The translations under genes were made by a program, and so were the position numbers. A stretch of DNA of 40,888 nucleotides from Funneliformis mosseae (lineage: Eukaryota; Glomeromycota; Glomeromycetes; Glomerales; Glomeraceae): NCBI GenBank assembly GCA_910592005.1, contig CAJVPP010000202.1, positions 1 through 40,888 on the forward strand, read 5' to 3'. Within the stretch, counting starts at the first letter, position 1. Each line of letters opens with the position of its first letter. The notes under the pieces are model-generated. The model searched no databases. It was given only the letters and a program-made list of their open reading frames with translations, and was not told the DNA's origin. This document shows positions 12,460-24,254 of this stretch, one piece after another.

Positions 12460-13403
12460 ATGTTTGCTCAATGTAAAAGTTATTTGCTTTCTTTAAGCAA
12501 CAATTCGTTCTATACATCATTAAAGGGTAATTAATTTTATTCTAAACTCAATTATTATGTTAACTGACCTGTTTGTACTAAATAAAAAATGTTTTGAATA
12601 TAGCTCGTTCATTTCATACGTCATTACTTTTACAAAAACGTCATTCAAAAGATATAAAACGAAAAAATCTTATGAAAAAAGTTTCCAAATTACAACAAGA
12701 AAAATTGCAAAAACCAAATGTCATAACAGGAGTACCAACGACATTTACAAATTCATTTTTACGTCCTTCACAAGTTTACGCTTCAACTACAGCTGTACAA
12801 GCTAGTAAATTATCATCTGAAAATAATCATCAATACAGGAATTATTTTTTAGACCAAAAAGATGAAGAATTTTTATTTAATATTACACCAACTATTATAA
12901 CAGAACATTCTACGCAAGGGGATCAAGTTAAAATCGAATCAAGAGAATTAGAAAAAGTTCAAATACTTAAAAATCTTACTAGTTTACATAATGCTAATTC
13001 TAAAAGTATTTTGTTGTATAATATTCAATTAGCGATTAAAGAATTTGCTAGAAAAGAAGGCGATACCGGTAGTGCCGAGGTTCAAGGTTATTAAAATTTA
13101 AAAGGTTCATCGTTTTTTATAAAAAAAAATTCATTGATCTCTCTTTACTAAGTATTTTTATTTTATCTTATTTTATTTTGATTTATTATAGCTGCTGTTT
13201 GGACTGCTAAAATTTTAAATCTTAATGAACATATTAAAAATAATCATAAAGATAAACATAATTATAGAGCTTTAAGACAAATGGTACATAAGAGACAGAG
13301 TATTTTAAAGTATTTGAAAACGCAAGATTTAGGTAGATATTTCACTTGTCTAAAAAAATTAGGCTTAGATCAAAAATCTATCGAAGGTGAAATTGTTATG
13401 TAA
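12460..13403 (+). CDS. MRPS28: Mitochondrial small-subunit ribosomal protein uS15m
   Basis: Exons 12460-12526, 12604-13086 and 13192-13403 give 253 residues; introns are 77 and 105 bp. The N-terminal ~150 residues are basic and include a likely mitochondrial presequence (MFAQCKSYLLSLSN). The C-terminal ~90 residues are the S15 domain: GDTGSAEVQ is split by intron 2, followed by ILNLNEHIKNNHKDKHNYRA and HKRQSILKYLK, the classic S15 helix-loop-helix pattern that contacts small-subunit rRNA. An ATG at 12594 would give a shorter protein without the first exon; the spliced start was chosen because it restores a presequence in phase. The gene converges on PHO85 with 315 bp between the stop codons. 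Confidence 0.9.
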
Positions 13404-13718
13404 TGAAAGAATTACTCCGGTAAGGAATTTTGTCTGCGATCAAATTTTTTTTAAAAAATATTAAATTATCATTAACCCTTTTTTTATTAATTAATTCGGA
13501 TATTTATTTTATAAAGAATATTATTAAACATACCAATTGCTTATTGGTATATATTTATATAGTATACAAAAGTAAGATGACATCGTTTTTAGGGAAAAAA
13601 GAATTTTGTTAGTGTATATGTTATTGAATTAATTCAGAATGTGGGAAAGTAGGGATTACGAAGGGTTGGAAGAAATTTATACATAACAGGAAAAATAATA
13701 TAATAATAATTAAATAAA

Positions 13719-15646
13719 TTATACGGATGATGATGTTGCTTGTGATGATTGTTCCTTTTTACGAATTTCCTCAAAATATGGATGTTGAAGTGCATCTTCC
13801 GCACTAATACGCTTTTCTGGTTGGTATTCTATTAACTGCTGCTAGCGACAAATAATTATATTTTCCAAAAAAAAAAATTTAAAACAAATCAACTTCTCAT
13901 ATGCAAGAAAGTTTAAAACCACTTTTTCGTAAAAACAATTTTTAAACTCACACTTAGTAAATCGATTCCTGATGGATCAAGTTTCGGAAGAATTGATTCT
14001 AATGGAATTCGATTATAAATAGCAAAATCGTTCTACAAAGAGATCACGGTTTATTAAGAATCATAATAAATATTTCCTGCTCTACTACCGGATAAACATA
14101 CTTTATATTCCGGCAATTGTGATACCCTTGGCCACGTTTCCTCTGTTGGGGTTCCTAGAACTGTGATAACGTGGTTAAAGAAATATTAAGCTTGAATCTT
14201 TTATTTATCAATAAAAATTAAAATTAAAGGAAAGGATATTTAAATATTCGCAACAGTTGATCTTTAATTGAACTTCCCGGAAACAATGGTCGACCAGAGG
14301 CCATTTCTGAAAAAATAAACGAATTATTATTATTGTCGTTATTTATTTAAATATTTTTTTTTAACAAATATTATAAATAAAATTAGGTAACCTGCAAATA
14401 TACATCCTGCAGACCAAACATCAATAGACGTTGAATATTGCCTTGATCCCATTAATACATCTGGTGCACGATACCATAACGTTACCACCTATACCGAATT
14501 TTACCACATTTACCAAAATATATATTAAATTCGAATTTTATTTAATTAAAAATTCATTACTTAAAAAACAAAAAAAAAAAAAACAAACCTCATGTGAATA
14601 ACTTCTAACGGGAATTCCAAATGCGCGCGCAAGACCAAAATCTGCCAATTTCAGTTCTCCTCGCTTAATAAATATATATCAGTAAAAAAAGAAAAATATA
14701 TATAATATATATTATGTTTATAAATATAAAATAAATAAAGCTAAATCTTTTTCAAAGTCCACCTTGTTGATAAGTAAATTCTGTGGTTTAAGATCCTACA
14801 ATTTTTTAATTTTAATTAGTGTAGTGTAAAATATGTAAGTTCTCAATTTGAAAATTTCTAATTAATAATTCTACCCTATGCAAAACTCGATGTTCATGAC
14901 AAAATGCGATACCCTTCAGAAGTTGATACATTAATTGCTATAAATAAATTAAAGATTAATATATTTGATTTTATAAAATATTTCAAAATCAATAAAATCA
15001 TTATTATAATCACTTTAATTGTGTCTTTATCCAGATCACCTCCGTATGTATCTAAGAATTTCTTTAAATCCGAATCCAAATATTCAAAAACTAACGTTAA
15101 CTTCTTTTCCGTATGTAAGACATCATAAAGTCTTTAGAAAAATTATATAAATTAATTCGCACAAATTAATAAAGATTTTTCTTTTAATTTTCCTTTTGAA
15201 TCGATCACTAACTAGATAATTCACCTCACTATATTCGGATGTTTTAATTCTTTCAATAATGATATCTCACGAATTGCAGTACATGGTACCTATAAATGAT
15301 AAAAAAAACTGATTAAAATTGGACCGATTGAATCAATTGATTGAATCAGAAATGATGCTGTACCCCTTCTTCTTCATTATCTAACCTTATCCGTTTCAAT
15401 GCGACCACTTCATTTGAATCCCGATTCTGTGCTTTATAAACAATACCATACGTTCCTTTATTTCGAAGAAGACTACCGAATATTAGCAAAAACTTAGCTT
15501 GAATAATAGAAAACATTTAAATAAAATATAACCGACCTTCTCCTAACTTTTCAATTTTCTGTTAAATAAAAAAAAAATAGTTAATGGACGAACTTTGAAA
15601 AACCGATTTTTAAAAAAAGAAAAATATATACTTGATATTTATCCAT
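13719..15646 (-). CDS. PHO85: Pho85-type cyclin-dependent kinase
   Basis: Thirteen exons: 15646-15632, 15558-15537, 15455-15364, 15289-15225, 15131-15014, 14937-14875, 14795-14763, 14663-14589, 14488-14392, 14306-14240, 14162-14102, 14032-13952, 13841-13719. They give 303 residues, close to yeast Pho85 (305). Visible are the Gly loop GEGTYG (11-16), catalytic Lys in VALKR (33), cyclin-binding helix PCTAIRE (45-51), HRDLKPQN (124-131), DFG (144-146) and [25 protein letters not shown] and [14 protein letters not shown] are diagnostic for Pho85 over Cdc28. Pho85 partners several cyclins in nutrient, phosphate and cell-cycle signalling. The helix has Cys instead of the usual Ser. Intron 10 is AT-AC and is listed separately. 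Exons 3, 5 and 8 use AAG acceptors. Confidence 0.95.
14163..14239 (-). other. AT-AC intron with U12-type signals inside PHO85
   Basis: On the minus strand the intron begins ATATCCTTT at 14239, the exact U12 AT-AC donor consensus. It has TTCTTTAAC at 14182-14174 (consensus TTCCTTAAC), and ends TATCAC at 14163, about 12 nt past the branch A. Splicing gives ...CGA ATA TTT AA / A GTT CTA GGA ACC, i.e. RIFKVLGTP, the conserved kinase sequence. No GT lies where a U2 donor is required, and using the AG at 14162-14161 breaks the frame. Confidence 0.88.
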
Positions 15647-16655
15647 TTCAAAATTGCAATAAAGAAAATTTCACAGGTTATCAAAAAAAAATTAAAAAGA
15701 TGTCTACAAAAGGAAAAAAATTGTCGAGAAACTGAAGTAGGAAGGTCTTTGAGAATGTGTTTGAAATTTTTTTGCTATAAATTCCGTGGTACCATGAAAA
15801 TTCTTTTCTGGTAAACACCATACTTTATACTATACTAAACATCGTAATTTTCTTTTCATATCTTTATGCTAACGTAATTGATGTTACAACTGTTGCACAA
15901 TGGAAATTTTTCACGTCATGTGATACATTCCTCATTATCTTTTTATCTTTGACAAGATTTGAAAGAAGATAAGCTGCGGGACCTTCACATTCCACCAAAT
16001 GTTCAGTTTCGTAAAAATCAGCCCTCCTGTAACGAAGAAAAAAAAAAAAAAAAAAAGTGCATTATTTACAAATTCATAATACAATAGTCACCATTCTTTC
16101 AAAATTTTTTTTCTTTTTTTTTCCTCTCTCTCTCTCTTTCTCTTTTTGTACATGAATGAAGAACAATGTGTTATATTTAATAATAATAAGATTTCGAATT
16201 TGTAAAGAAATAGTGTGAAAGACAAAAAAGAGTTACCTTAGATTATATAATTACATGCATGCACAATATCGGTGACAATTTGCAAAAAAAGAAAAATTAT
16301 TGTTAATCCATAACAAACAACATTGCAAAGTCAATTGTTTTCTTGCATTAGCATCACATCATATTACTCGCTTTCATCAATCATTGTAATCAGTTGACCT
16401 TGAAATCGTACAAAAAGCCTCCGCCTAAATACAATTAACTTAATCTACACCCTGCAACTTTGCTACATTTTTTTCCTCTTATGGATAACGAACCATCATC
16501 GCCCCTGAATGATACGATTATAAATATGATGATAGTTGAACGGTCTTTTTTTTTTTTTTTCACCAGAAATCGAAAAACACTTCTCAAAACACATTTGAAA
16601 CAAAAAGCACATTTATTACGAATAATCTTTTTAACTTGCAATAATAATAAAAAAG
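15647..16655. promoter_or_regulatory. Divergent intergenic region between PHO85 and the SET-domain gene
   Basis: About 1 kb between two start codons that face away from each other, so both promoters lie here. It holds a pyrimidine-rich microsatellite (CT repeats at about 16123-16145), a poly-A run at 16029-16056 and a poly-T run at 16545-16560. No ORF with coding character was seen; open frames of 60-68 codons in this stretch are low-complexity. Confidence 0.5.
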
Positions 16656-18005
16656 ATGGTTAACGGTTTAGAAGTTAGATATGAAGAAAAGCATGGTTAT
16701 GGTTTATTTGCCACGAGAGATTTCGAAAAAGGCGAAATTATATTATCAGAAACTCCCCTTATAAACACATTATCTTCAAAACGTGATCGTACTTTCGCAT
16801 GCACATTCGATGTTGACTTGAACGTATTCTCAATTTTCAAAACATTCTTTGACGCTTCTCCAGAAGTTCAAAATGTCATATTAAATAAGTTCTATCTTCC
16901 TCCTCAAGACCAATTTGACTCGGCTTGGTCTTCAATTGGGTCCGCAAATATTGATAAAATCATTAAAACTTGTATAAACCGAGTTGAAGCTTGGTCGGAC
17001 ATACCTGAAGATACTTTTCGTAAAGTTTTCATGATTTTCACTTTGAATTCTCAAGATTTCAGCTCGGATGGTTCTGATGGTTCAGCTATTTTCGTATTGG
17101 GTAGTAAGATGAATCATTCTTGTGAAGCAAATACTTTTTACCAGGCTATTGATGGCCAAGGTATCCATACTGCGGTTGAAAGGATTTCAAAGGGCGAACA
17201 AATTACCACAGATTACCTTGGTAAGGATAGCATCCTCTCAAAAAGTGTAAGGCACATGATTCTTAAACGTACAAAGTTGTTCGCATGTGAATGCCCGAGG
17301 TGTACCGAAGGAATGGATGTGTCACGTGGTTTGCCTTGTCCAAATTGTTCTGGATGTATTCAGAACCCGAGAAGGATGAGCGGAGGATATATTTACTGGT
17401 ATCCCATGTTATCCACCTCAAAGACTTCAACGGCACAGAGTTATTGGTTATGTGATATGTGCAATTCACGTTTCGAAGACAACAGTCCAAGACTTCATAA
17501 CTTATTTACAAGAGAAGCAGATTTAGTGCAAAGGGTGATTGCTCTCGAAGAAAAATTAAACAACAATCCATTTATAAGTCGTTCTCAGTTAACTGATCTC
17601 TACAACACTTGCTTAACTCAACTTGGTACTCGTCATTGGACTTATGTCATCATTCTCAAGATTATCATTCTTTTCGATGCATCCAATGGTAAATTACAAT
17701 CAAAGAACACTATAATTGAACACCTTGATCAAGTTTTGACCTGGTATGAAAGAATTGATTTTGACGTTCCAAGATATTTAGGCGTTTTTGTATTGAGAGT
17801 GGCTAGTGTATTAATTCAAGCTGGTGAATATGGTATTGGGTTATTCTTCCTTGAACGGGTATTTGATGATTTTGAATATGGCGACACATTCGTTCAAGAT
17901 TACAAATTCGCTTTGGATCTTATGGCCAAATGTCGTACTGCAATAGCACATACAACATATATAAAAGATAATGTGGTTACAAACCAGATAAACTGTGTTG
18001 TATAA
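16656..18005 (+). CDS. SET-domain protein (SMYD-like), putative lysine methyltransferase
   Basis: A single exon encodes 449 residues. The start of the SET fold is KHGYGLFATRDFEKGEIIL (about 12-30). The active-site motif NHSC is at 153-156, followed by GEQITTDYLG (about 179-188) and the post-SET zinc cluster CECPRC (211-216), with further Cys pairs in PCPNCSGC and CDMC. This order (split SET, post-SET, then an alpha-helical C-terminus) is that of SMYD/Set5-like enzymes, which transfer methyl groups from S-adenosylmethionine to lysine. No canonical MYND finger is seen in the long insert at about 45-130. The substrate cannot be told. It is one of the few intronless genes here, which fits an expanded or retroposed family. 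Likely polyadenylation signals (AATAAA) follow at about 18228-18245. Confidence 0.85.
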   Translation: MVNGLEVRYEEKHGYGLFATRDFEKGEIILSETPLINTLSSKRDRTFACTFDVDLNVFSIFKTFFDASPEVQNVILNKFYLPPQDQFDSAWSSIGSANIDKIIKTCINRVEAWSDIPEDTFRKVFMIFTLNSQDFSSDGSDGSAIFVLGSKMNHSCEANTFYQAIDGQGIHTAVERISKGEQITTDYLGKDSILSKSVRHMILKRTKLFACECPRCTEGMDVSRGLPCPNCSGCIQNPRRMSGGYIYWYPMLSTSKTSTAQSYWLCDMCNSRFEDNSPRLHNLFTREADLVQRVIALEEKLNNNPFISRSQLTDLYNTCLTQLGTRHWTYVIILKIIILFDASNGKLQSKNTIIEHLDQVLTWYERIDFDVPRYLGVFVLRVASVLIQAGEYGIGLFFLERVFDDFEYGDTFVQDYKFALDLMAKCRTAIAHTTYIKDNVVTNQINCVV

Positions 18006-19034
18006 ATGTAGATAGATTAAGGGACTCTTTTTAGATAGGTTTTCATTTTATCCTAGAAAGTTTTTATCCGCGAAACGCAATTTAATTATGTAAGTTCTTT
18101 ATCCTGATATTAGAAATTTACCGTAAATATGTAAAATATTTTTTAAAATTTTTTGATTAATTAGTAAATATTTAGAATAATTATATATTTTTTTTTTTTT
18201 TTTTTTGATTTCTTTTTGTATATTTTCAATAAAAAAATAAATAAATAAAAAAAAAAAAATTAAGAAAGTAATAAAGTAGTTGTCTATTATTTTAAACGTG
18301 TTTGAGGAATATCCAAAATTTCTTCCGAGAGAAAATTCTATTTGTCACCTTATTTGTCACACGGATAATTTCGGCCAGGTTCAGTAATTCCAGTCAAAAA
18401 TCACGTGAGTGAAAATGTGTTGGCGATTACCGTTTTTCTGAGATTTGCCCGCAGAAACCAACAAAGATTTCCGACCAGCGTCAAAACGGAAATTATTTGA
18501 TTGGACTTAAAATTGCAATTTCTCTTTGATATACTCGCTATTCTCATATTACACGTTCAAATGATCCGAAATAATGATAATAATTAATTAATAGTTATCG
18601 TCGTTCAGCTAATAGGCACCAAATAGAACTAAATGTAACTTTTATGCAAATTACTACGCGTCTTTTATTGTAAGAATGAACATTTCTTTATAATAACGAT
18701 ATTACTAAATAGAATTCTTCAGGTAGATAGGCATATATATAAATCTTGTTCACCATCACTCTATTTTACTTTTCGAAACCCGAGAATGATTAATGGTCAA
18801 ATTTATTTACAAGATTTCAGATGAGATTGATTTTTATATCATACGTAAAAATTATATTACAAAATGGATCAAAATTTATTAGTCATTAAATAAGAAATTA
18901 ATAATATTACAAGGCATAAAATACAAAATAATACAATTAAAAAAATATACATGTTTATATATATTTTTTTATATTAGTTTTTTTTTCCCTTCTAAAGAAT
19001 TATCATCATACTTTTAATAATAGATTAGATTTTA
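18006..19034. other. Convergent intergenic region
   Basis: Holds the 3' ends of the SET-domain gene and the large membrane protein. The part at 18300-18500 is noticeably less AT-rich and contains a TCACGTGA palindrome (18401-18408, CACGTG core). No open frame was recognised. Confidence 0.5.
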
Positions 19035-22000
19035 TTACCACCAGTTTTCATCATCACTGGCAGAATTAACTTCATCACTATTGTCGCTTTGTTCAGTATC
19101 GGAATCTTCTTCTTGTAAAACAAAAAAAGGTCTTGTTCTTGGAAAACTATTTTTCTTTCTTAACATCACATCCGCCATTATAGTTATTTTTTCTCTCAAT
19201 GTTCTTTTAGCACGATCAAACATTAAATTATTGCCAGCACCTTTCTCAATAGTATTTCCTTTTGTTATATTCCATCTTCTAGACGTACCATTTTTTGTTT
19301 TTCTTCCGAAAACCACATTATTTAAATATAAATAAATTCTATTTAATACACCGGAATGTAAAAATCCATTTTTACCATCATTTTGCCAACATCCACGTTG
19401 TTCTAAAAATTCTTCCAATTCACTTCTTGTCATTGGTCTATAACATAAACTTGTGCGATAAGCTGGTGAAAAATACTGTGGATATTTAACTAAATCTGGC
19501 ATTTCTTTATGATTTTTCCTCCATAAATCTTCCCAAAATAAATACCACCATTGATGAACACGTGATAAATTTATGATTCGCATCCTTTCGTAAAGATATA
19601 TAATACTTGGATATTCACTCTCCGGAATGGCTTGAATAAGTTTATTTTCTTCGGTTGTCATCAATAATGTTGGAAGAGACTCCAGAGGTATTGATGGATT
19701 ATCATAAATATTAACGAAAAATCCATATGACAGTACTTCCTCCTTCCATTGTGCCTCATCTCGATAGTATTGACGATATTGATCCATTATCCTTTGAATT
19801 TGCACCAAACCTTCTTGTACAACCTTTTGATTATCCGAGAAAAACTTTTGTAATTGAAAAGTCATTTGGAAATCATCGGTGATGCCAAGGACATCATGTC
19901 CCATAACACATTCATGTGAAGAAAAAGAAATTGTAATATTAAATCCTGGATTCATATTATGATCGCACCACTTTGATACTTTATTTCGTTGTATCGATAA
20001 AATTCCATGATGATAATGAATCGAATCCCCCATTTTCTTATCGATATTAGATTGATTAATATCACTTTTGTTACAAGGCCCCAAGACCATTCGTCCTTCT
20101 AAAGCTCTCAACATATGACGAACGAGACGTCTCCTTCGAATCTCTTTGCTCTCATTCTGTTGGACAAATCGTTGAATTTCCCATTCTTTTGTTAGAACCA
20201 AAACACTTTCGTCGTCGTCATACACTATAACAACGGAGAAGGGAAAAGGAACTGCATAAGCTTTGCCAAAGCAAGTCTTAATTTTAGGTACCAAGAATTC
20301 TGGTGCGTAATACATGTCAGGTCCAACAAAATTGTTGACAATACTAAGTCTTAATTTTGCGAGAGATTCTGGTAAGGGAGCCATTGCTGAGATATAATTA
20401 TTAATTCCAATTTGTCTAATAATTTTCAAATTCTCAACATGTCGTTCAGCAACAGTTCCAGAAAAGTTCAATAGATATGGAGGTCTGAATGGGCTTTGAG
20501 AAAATGCTACTGTTTTACCATCGCGCATTTTAAATTGTTCAGAAGTGAGCAGCAATGTTGACCATGTTTCTTGCCATACTCTTCGTTTGATGTGTTTGGC
20601 GAAATCCAATTTTGGAGAATAGATATTCAAAGAAAAATCCAATCGCTTTCTCATAACCTTGACAAAACTTTTGTAACGATTAGTTTGCACTATTATATAC
20701 CAAACGACAAAAGCGCCAACGATAAAATCTGTAGCAATCATCGCATAGCTTATTTGTTTTCCAGGTCCAATTTTAAGAACAGTTAACAATACCAAAACAC
20801 TTGTTATGACATAACCAGCTCTTGACCAATATTCGCTTAAATTCTGGCCTTTATCAAGGAAAGGTTCACTACGCCAATGAATTAAAAATAAAATAACCAT
20901 CAATAGAATTTGAAGACTAGAACGGATTGTATCAACACGCACCCTTGTAAATGATCTAAAGAGGCAATTGTCTTTTGATATCACAGATACAAGAAAGATT
21001 AAACAAAACTTATTGACCATAATGAATGTCTTATAAGCTGCCCACTTATGATTATATACTATGAGTCGGTAAAAAAAAAAAAGGATTTAATTAATTTTTA
21101 ATTGATTAATATGATTAGACGACAATAATAATAATATCTCACCACTATACAAGAAATTATAAGGACATGTATCTTTCATCAAGAGTTTTCTGTACTCCGC
21201 TTCTGTATTATGTCTAGTTTCACCCAATTCATCATATTTGTCCACTCTTGGGAGATTTTTATCAACCAAACGTTTTAATGCAATAGGAAACCAGAATGAG
21301 AAAACACAAATTATTATTATTGCAACCACAATGATAACTGGTGAAAAGTTCAAATCATCTTTGTTCATGCTGGTGACATAACAGAAATCCTTCGGATCGC
21401 GAAATTTATCCGAACCACTTCCAAAATCGGGGAAGTCCACACCATTATCGTAGGGGTTAGTGATAGGCCAAAATGATTCCGACCATACCAGCGCATCAAT
21501 AGATAATTTTGAGAGTGGAAGATAAAGCGTGGTAAGGGTGAATACTATAACAACGTTATGTCTTCGCTTTGATTCAGGACGAAGATTCCAGGGATGGGAT
21601 TCGAGACCCTATTAATTTTAATCATAAGTTAAAAAATCAATAATAATTCATATATTTAAATAAATAGTTTAATAGTTCAGAAATTATCAAAAGACCTCAA
21701 CATCGGCATTCGGATCATATTTAGTCATTATTCTGAACCAGTATAACCCTCCCAAAACCATAACACAGAAGACGAGGAAAAAAGTAGTCCCATTTCCGAA
21801 TACGCGATCCAAATTAAAACTCAACAAATTTGGTATGACATTTAGTATGATCTTCACCCAATATCCAAATATTTTTGCAGGTACAAATGATAGAATCAAA
21901 GCCAAAAATTGTACAAAATCCCTAAAAATTTCAAGCTTCATCCAATTCATTCCAAATGCTGTAGTTTGACCAGATAAAACAGCATCAATTGCAGTTTCAA

Positions 22001-24254
22001 GTACTCTTTGACTTAGAAGTCCATCATTCTTTACAATGTTAAGCTTTAGATCATCTAAACAGATTCCATCAGGGATTTGATTCATCGGAGGAAACATGTC
22101 TTCTATATTTTTTTCATCAGACTTTCCATACCCAATAAAATTTTCATATTCCTCAGCTGTCATCAATTCCTTCGGTTCAGAGAATTCAGTTGGAGGAAGA
22201 GATAAGATAAATTCGTCAAGATGAGGTAAATGTATCCATGGGGCGCCAGGTTTAAAAAGTTCATTTGTTTCAGATTCATTAAATGGATTTATACTAAATT
22301 TTGTAATCATTGCAGGATCTACATCTACATCCGCCATGGCAACAACTTGTTGTTGGGGCTCATCTTTGGATATTGAATCAACTCGAGTGAAATCAGGTAC
22401 TGTCATATTATTTTTGCGAAACGCGTCATTAAATTGATGATGTCGATATCGTATTGACAAATCTGGTAAGGAATGATTGATCCTCCCATATTCTACCGAA
22501 GAAAGACTATGAGGAACAAGCATGGACATATTAGTTTTTGATGTATTATATTCTGGCAAGTCATGTTTCGTATTTCTAAGCGTTTTCTTTTTAATGAAAG
22601 GATTGTTCTTGAGAGTGCTTACAGGAGAAAGTTCGTCTCGTTCAAGTCGCGTAGTGCTATATGGTGATTTAGGGATCTGAACAGGCTTGAGATTTTGACG
22701 TTTCCAAGATTTTATGCCACCTTTTGAATTGAATGTTTGAAAGGATCCAGTCTTTCCTAATGAAATTGTCATAGTATATTCGTCATTATGGACATCTCGC
22801 GATGTAGTATTTCGTTTCGAATAATTAGTGCCATCTGAATTGTTGCATTTATTTGGCTGAAAATAATTTCCTAGTTTTTCAATAATTTGAATTGTTCCAC
22901 TAATAGGCTTTGTTAACATTGGATTAATTGTGGAATAATTTTCATTTTCCTTGGGAACTGAACGAGATTGTTGCATGCTATTACTCTCGTGCATTTCCAT
23001 AATAAAAGTATTTGTATCTCGTGCAGAAGGTATTGATTGTCTTTTCTTATCCTCAGATTTTGGACCAACCACAACTTTGTACATGTCAGATTGATCCGTA
23101 CTCATCATATCCAAGAAAGGATTATAATTTTCATTTCCATTTCCTCCATCATTAGAATTAAATTTACCGTCTAAGGACGAATAAAACGGATTTAAATTCA
23201 AATTTTTCAAAGATTCACTTGGCGATTTTAGGAAACCAAATGGATTAAACGAATTTGATGTTGTCTTAGGCGTTGTACCATTTGTAATTTCCCTATTTGT
23301 AAATGTTGTTTTATTCTGTAAAGGAGTATCTAATTGTTTTGATTTTGAAGCGTTATTATTCTTATTTTGATTAAATGATGATGATGCTTGCACGGATGTG
23401 GAAGTATGTTCTGGTTCTGGATCAGATTGTTCAATATTTGACTTTTTTTTTGATTCGAATACCTTCTTTTGAGTTGATTTACTATTAATGTCCTTGAGAA
23501 ATTGAGAAGATGATGACTCTTGATTTGTAAGCTGAATCGGAGAGATGGGTGATGACATGAAAGTTGGTTCATTAGTGAACTTTTTCGATGAGATATTCAA
23601 AGGTTCCGGAATGCGTTGTTTCCGCTTTGACTTTGAATTTAAAGTCGGAGAAGTCGGAGTAGAAGGTGACAAAGGTTCTGGAATAGCGTTATGAAGATTT
23701 ATCATGGACGATGATGTTAAAAAAGTCTGACTTCGTTTAATTGGAGCTAAAGTCGGAGACGTGGGTGCTGAGTTGTTCGGAGATGAAGCCTTTTCATATA
23801 TATTTACAAGATTGGTTACTTTTCGAGCTGGAGGTAATGGACCGATTTGATTAAACACGTCTTTTGTGTTTAGCACATGATCACGTGGACGCGTTATGTA
23901 ACTATTTTTGGCGGGAACTGGTGGTATGGATTTAAGGGCCATTATAGAAAGTGGACTTGAAGTGTCTTTATTGGAAGAGTCATCATTCTTTGACAAAGAA
24001 TTTCCCTGATCATTTTCTTCGGATATTAATGAATGTATGTTATGGGTAGGAGATAAGGAAGGTGAGGATGATGTGTCCTTTGATTTTGGGATAAAACCTT
24101 GATTTTGCGGATTCCGCTGAGGAGGTGAAGAGGAAATATTTGGAAATAAAGAACTTCGCGGTGACTTTGAAATCGGTTCAGGATCCCTTTCTTGTTTTTC
24201 GGCCCAAAACTTAATTAAATCGTTAACTGGTTTTTTTGGAGGGAGGCTTGCCAT
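19035..24254 (-). CDS. Large multipass membrane protein, uncharacterised
   Basis: Exons 24254-21696, 21608-21143 and 21058-19035 give 1,682 residues; both introns are GT-AG (87 and 84 bp). Residues 1 to about 760 are Ser/Pro/Asn/Lys-rich and look disordered, with many SP and TP sites. A membrane region of roughly eight or nine hydrophobic segments spans about residues 775-1130 (for example FLVFCVMVLGGLYWF, FSPVIIVVAIIIICVFSFWF, YAMIATDFIVGAFVVWYIIV). The remaining ~550 residues are soluble, with several WW and Trp-rich motifs and an acidic tail ending DDENWW. All three exons join in phase, and no start other than 24254 is needed. I do not recognise the family. A channel, transporter or membrane scaffold are all possible. 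The unspliced exons would look like three separate genes. Confidence 0.8.

Noticed and set aside
14161..14239. Treating the PHO85 intron as ending in AG at 14162-14161
   Set aside because: It would break the frame (AAT TCT AGG...), while the AC end restores the conserved KVLGTP.
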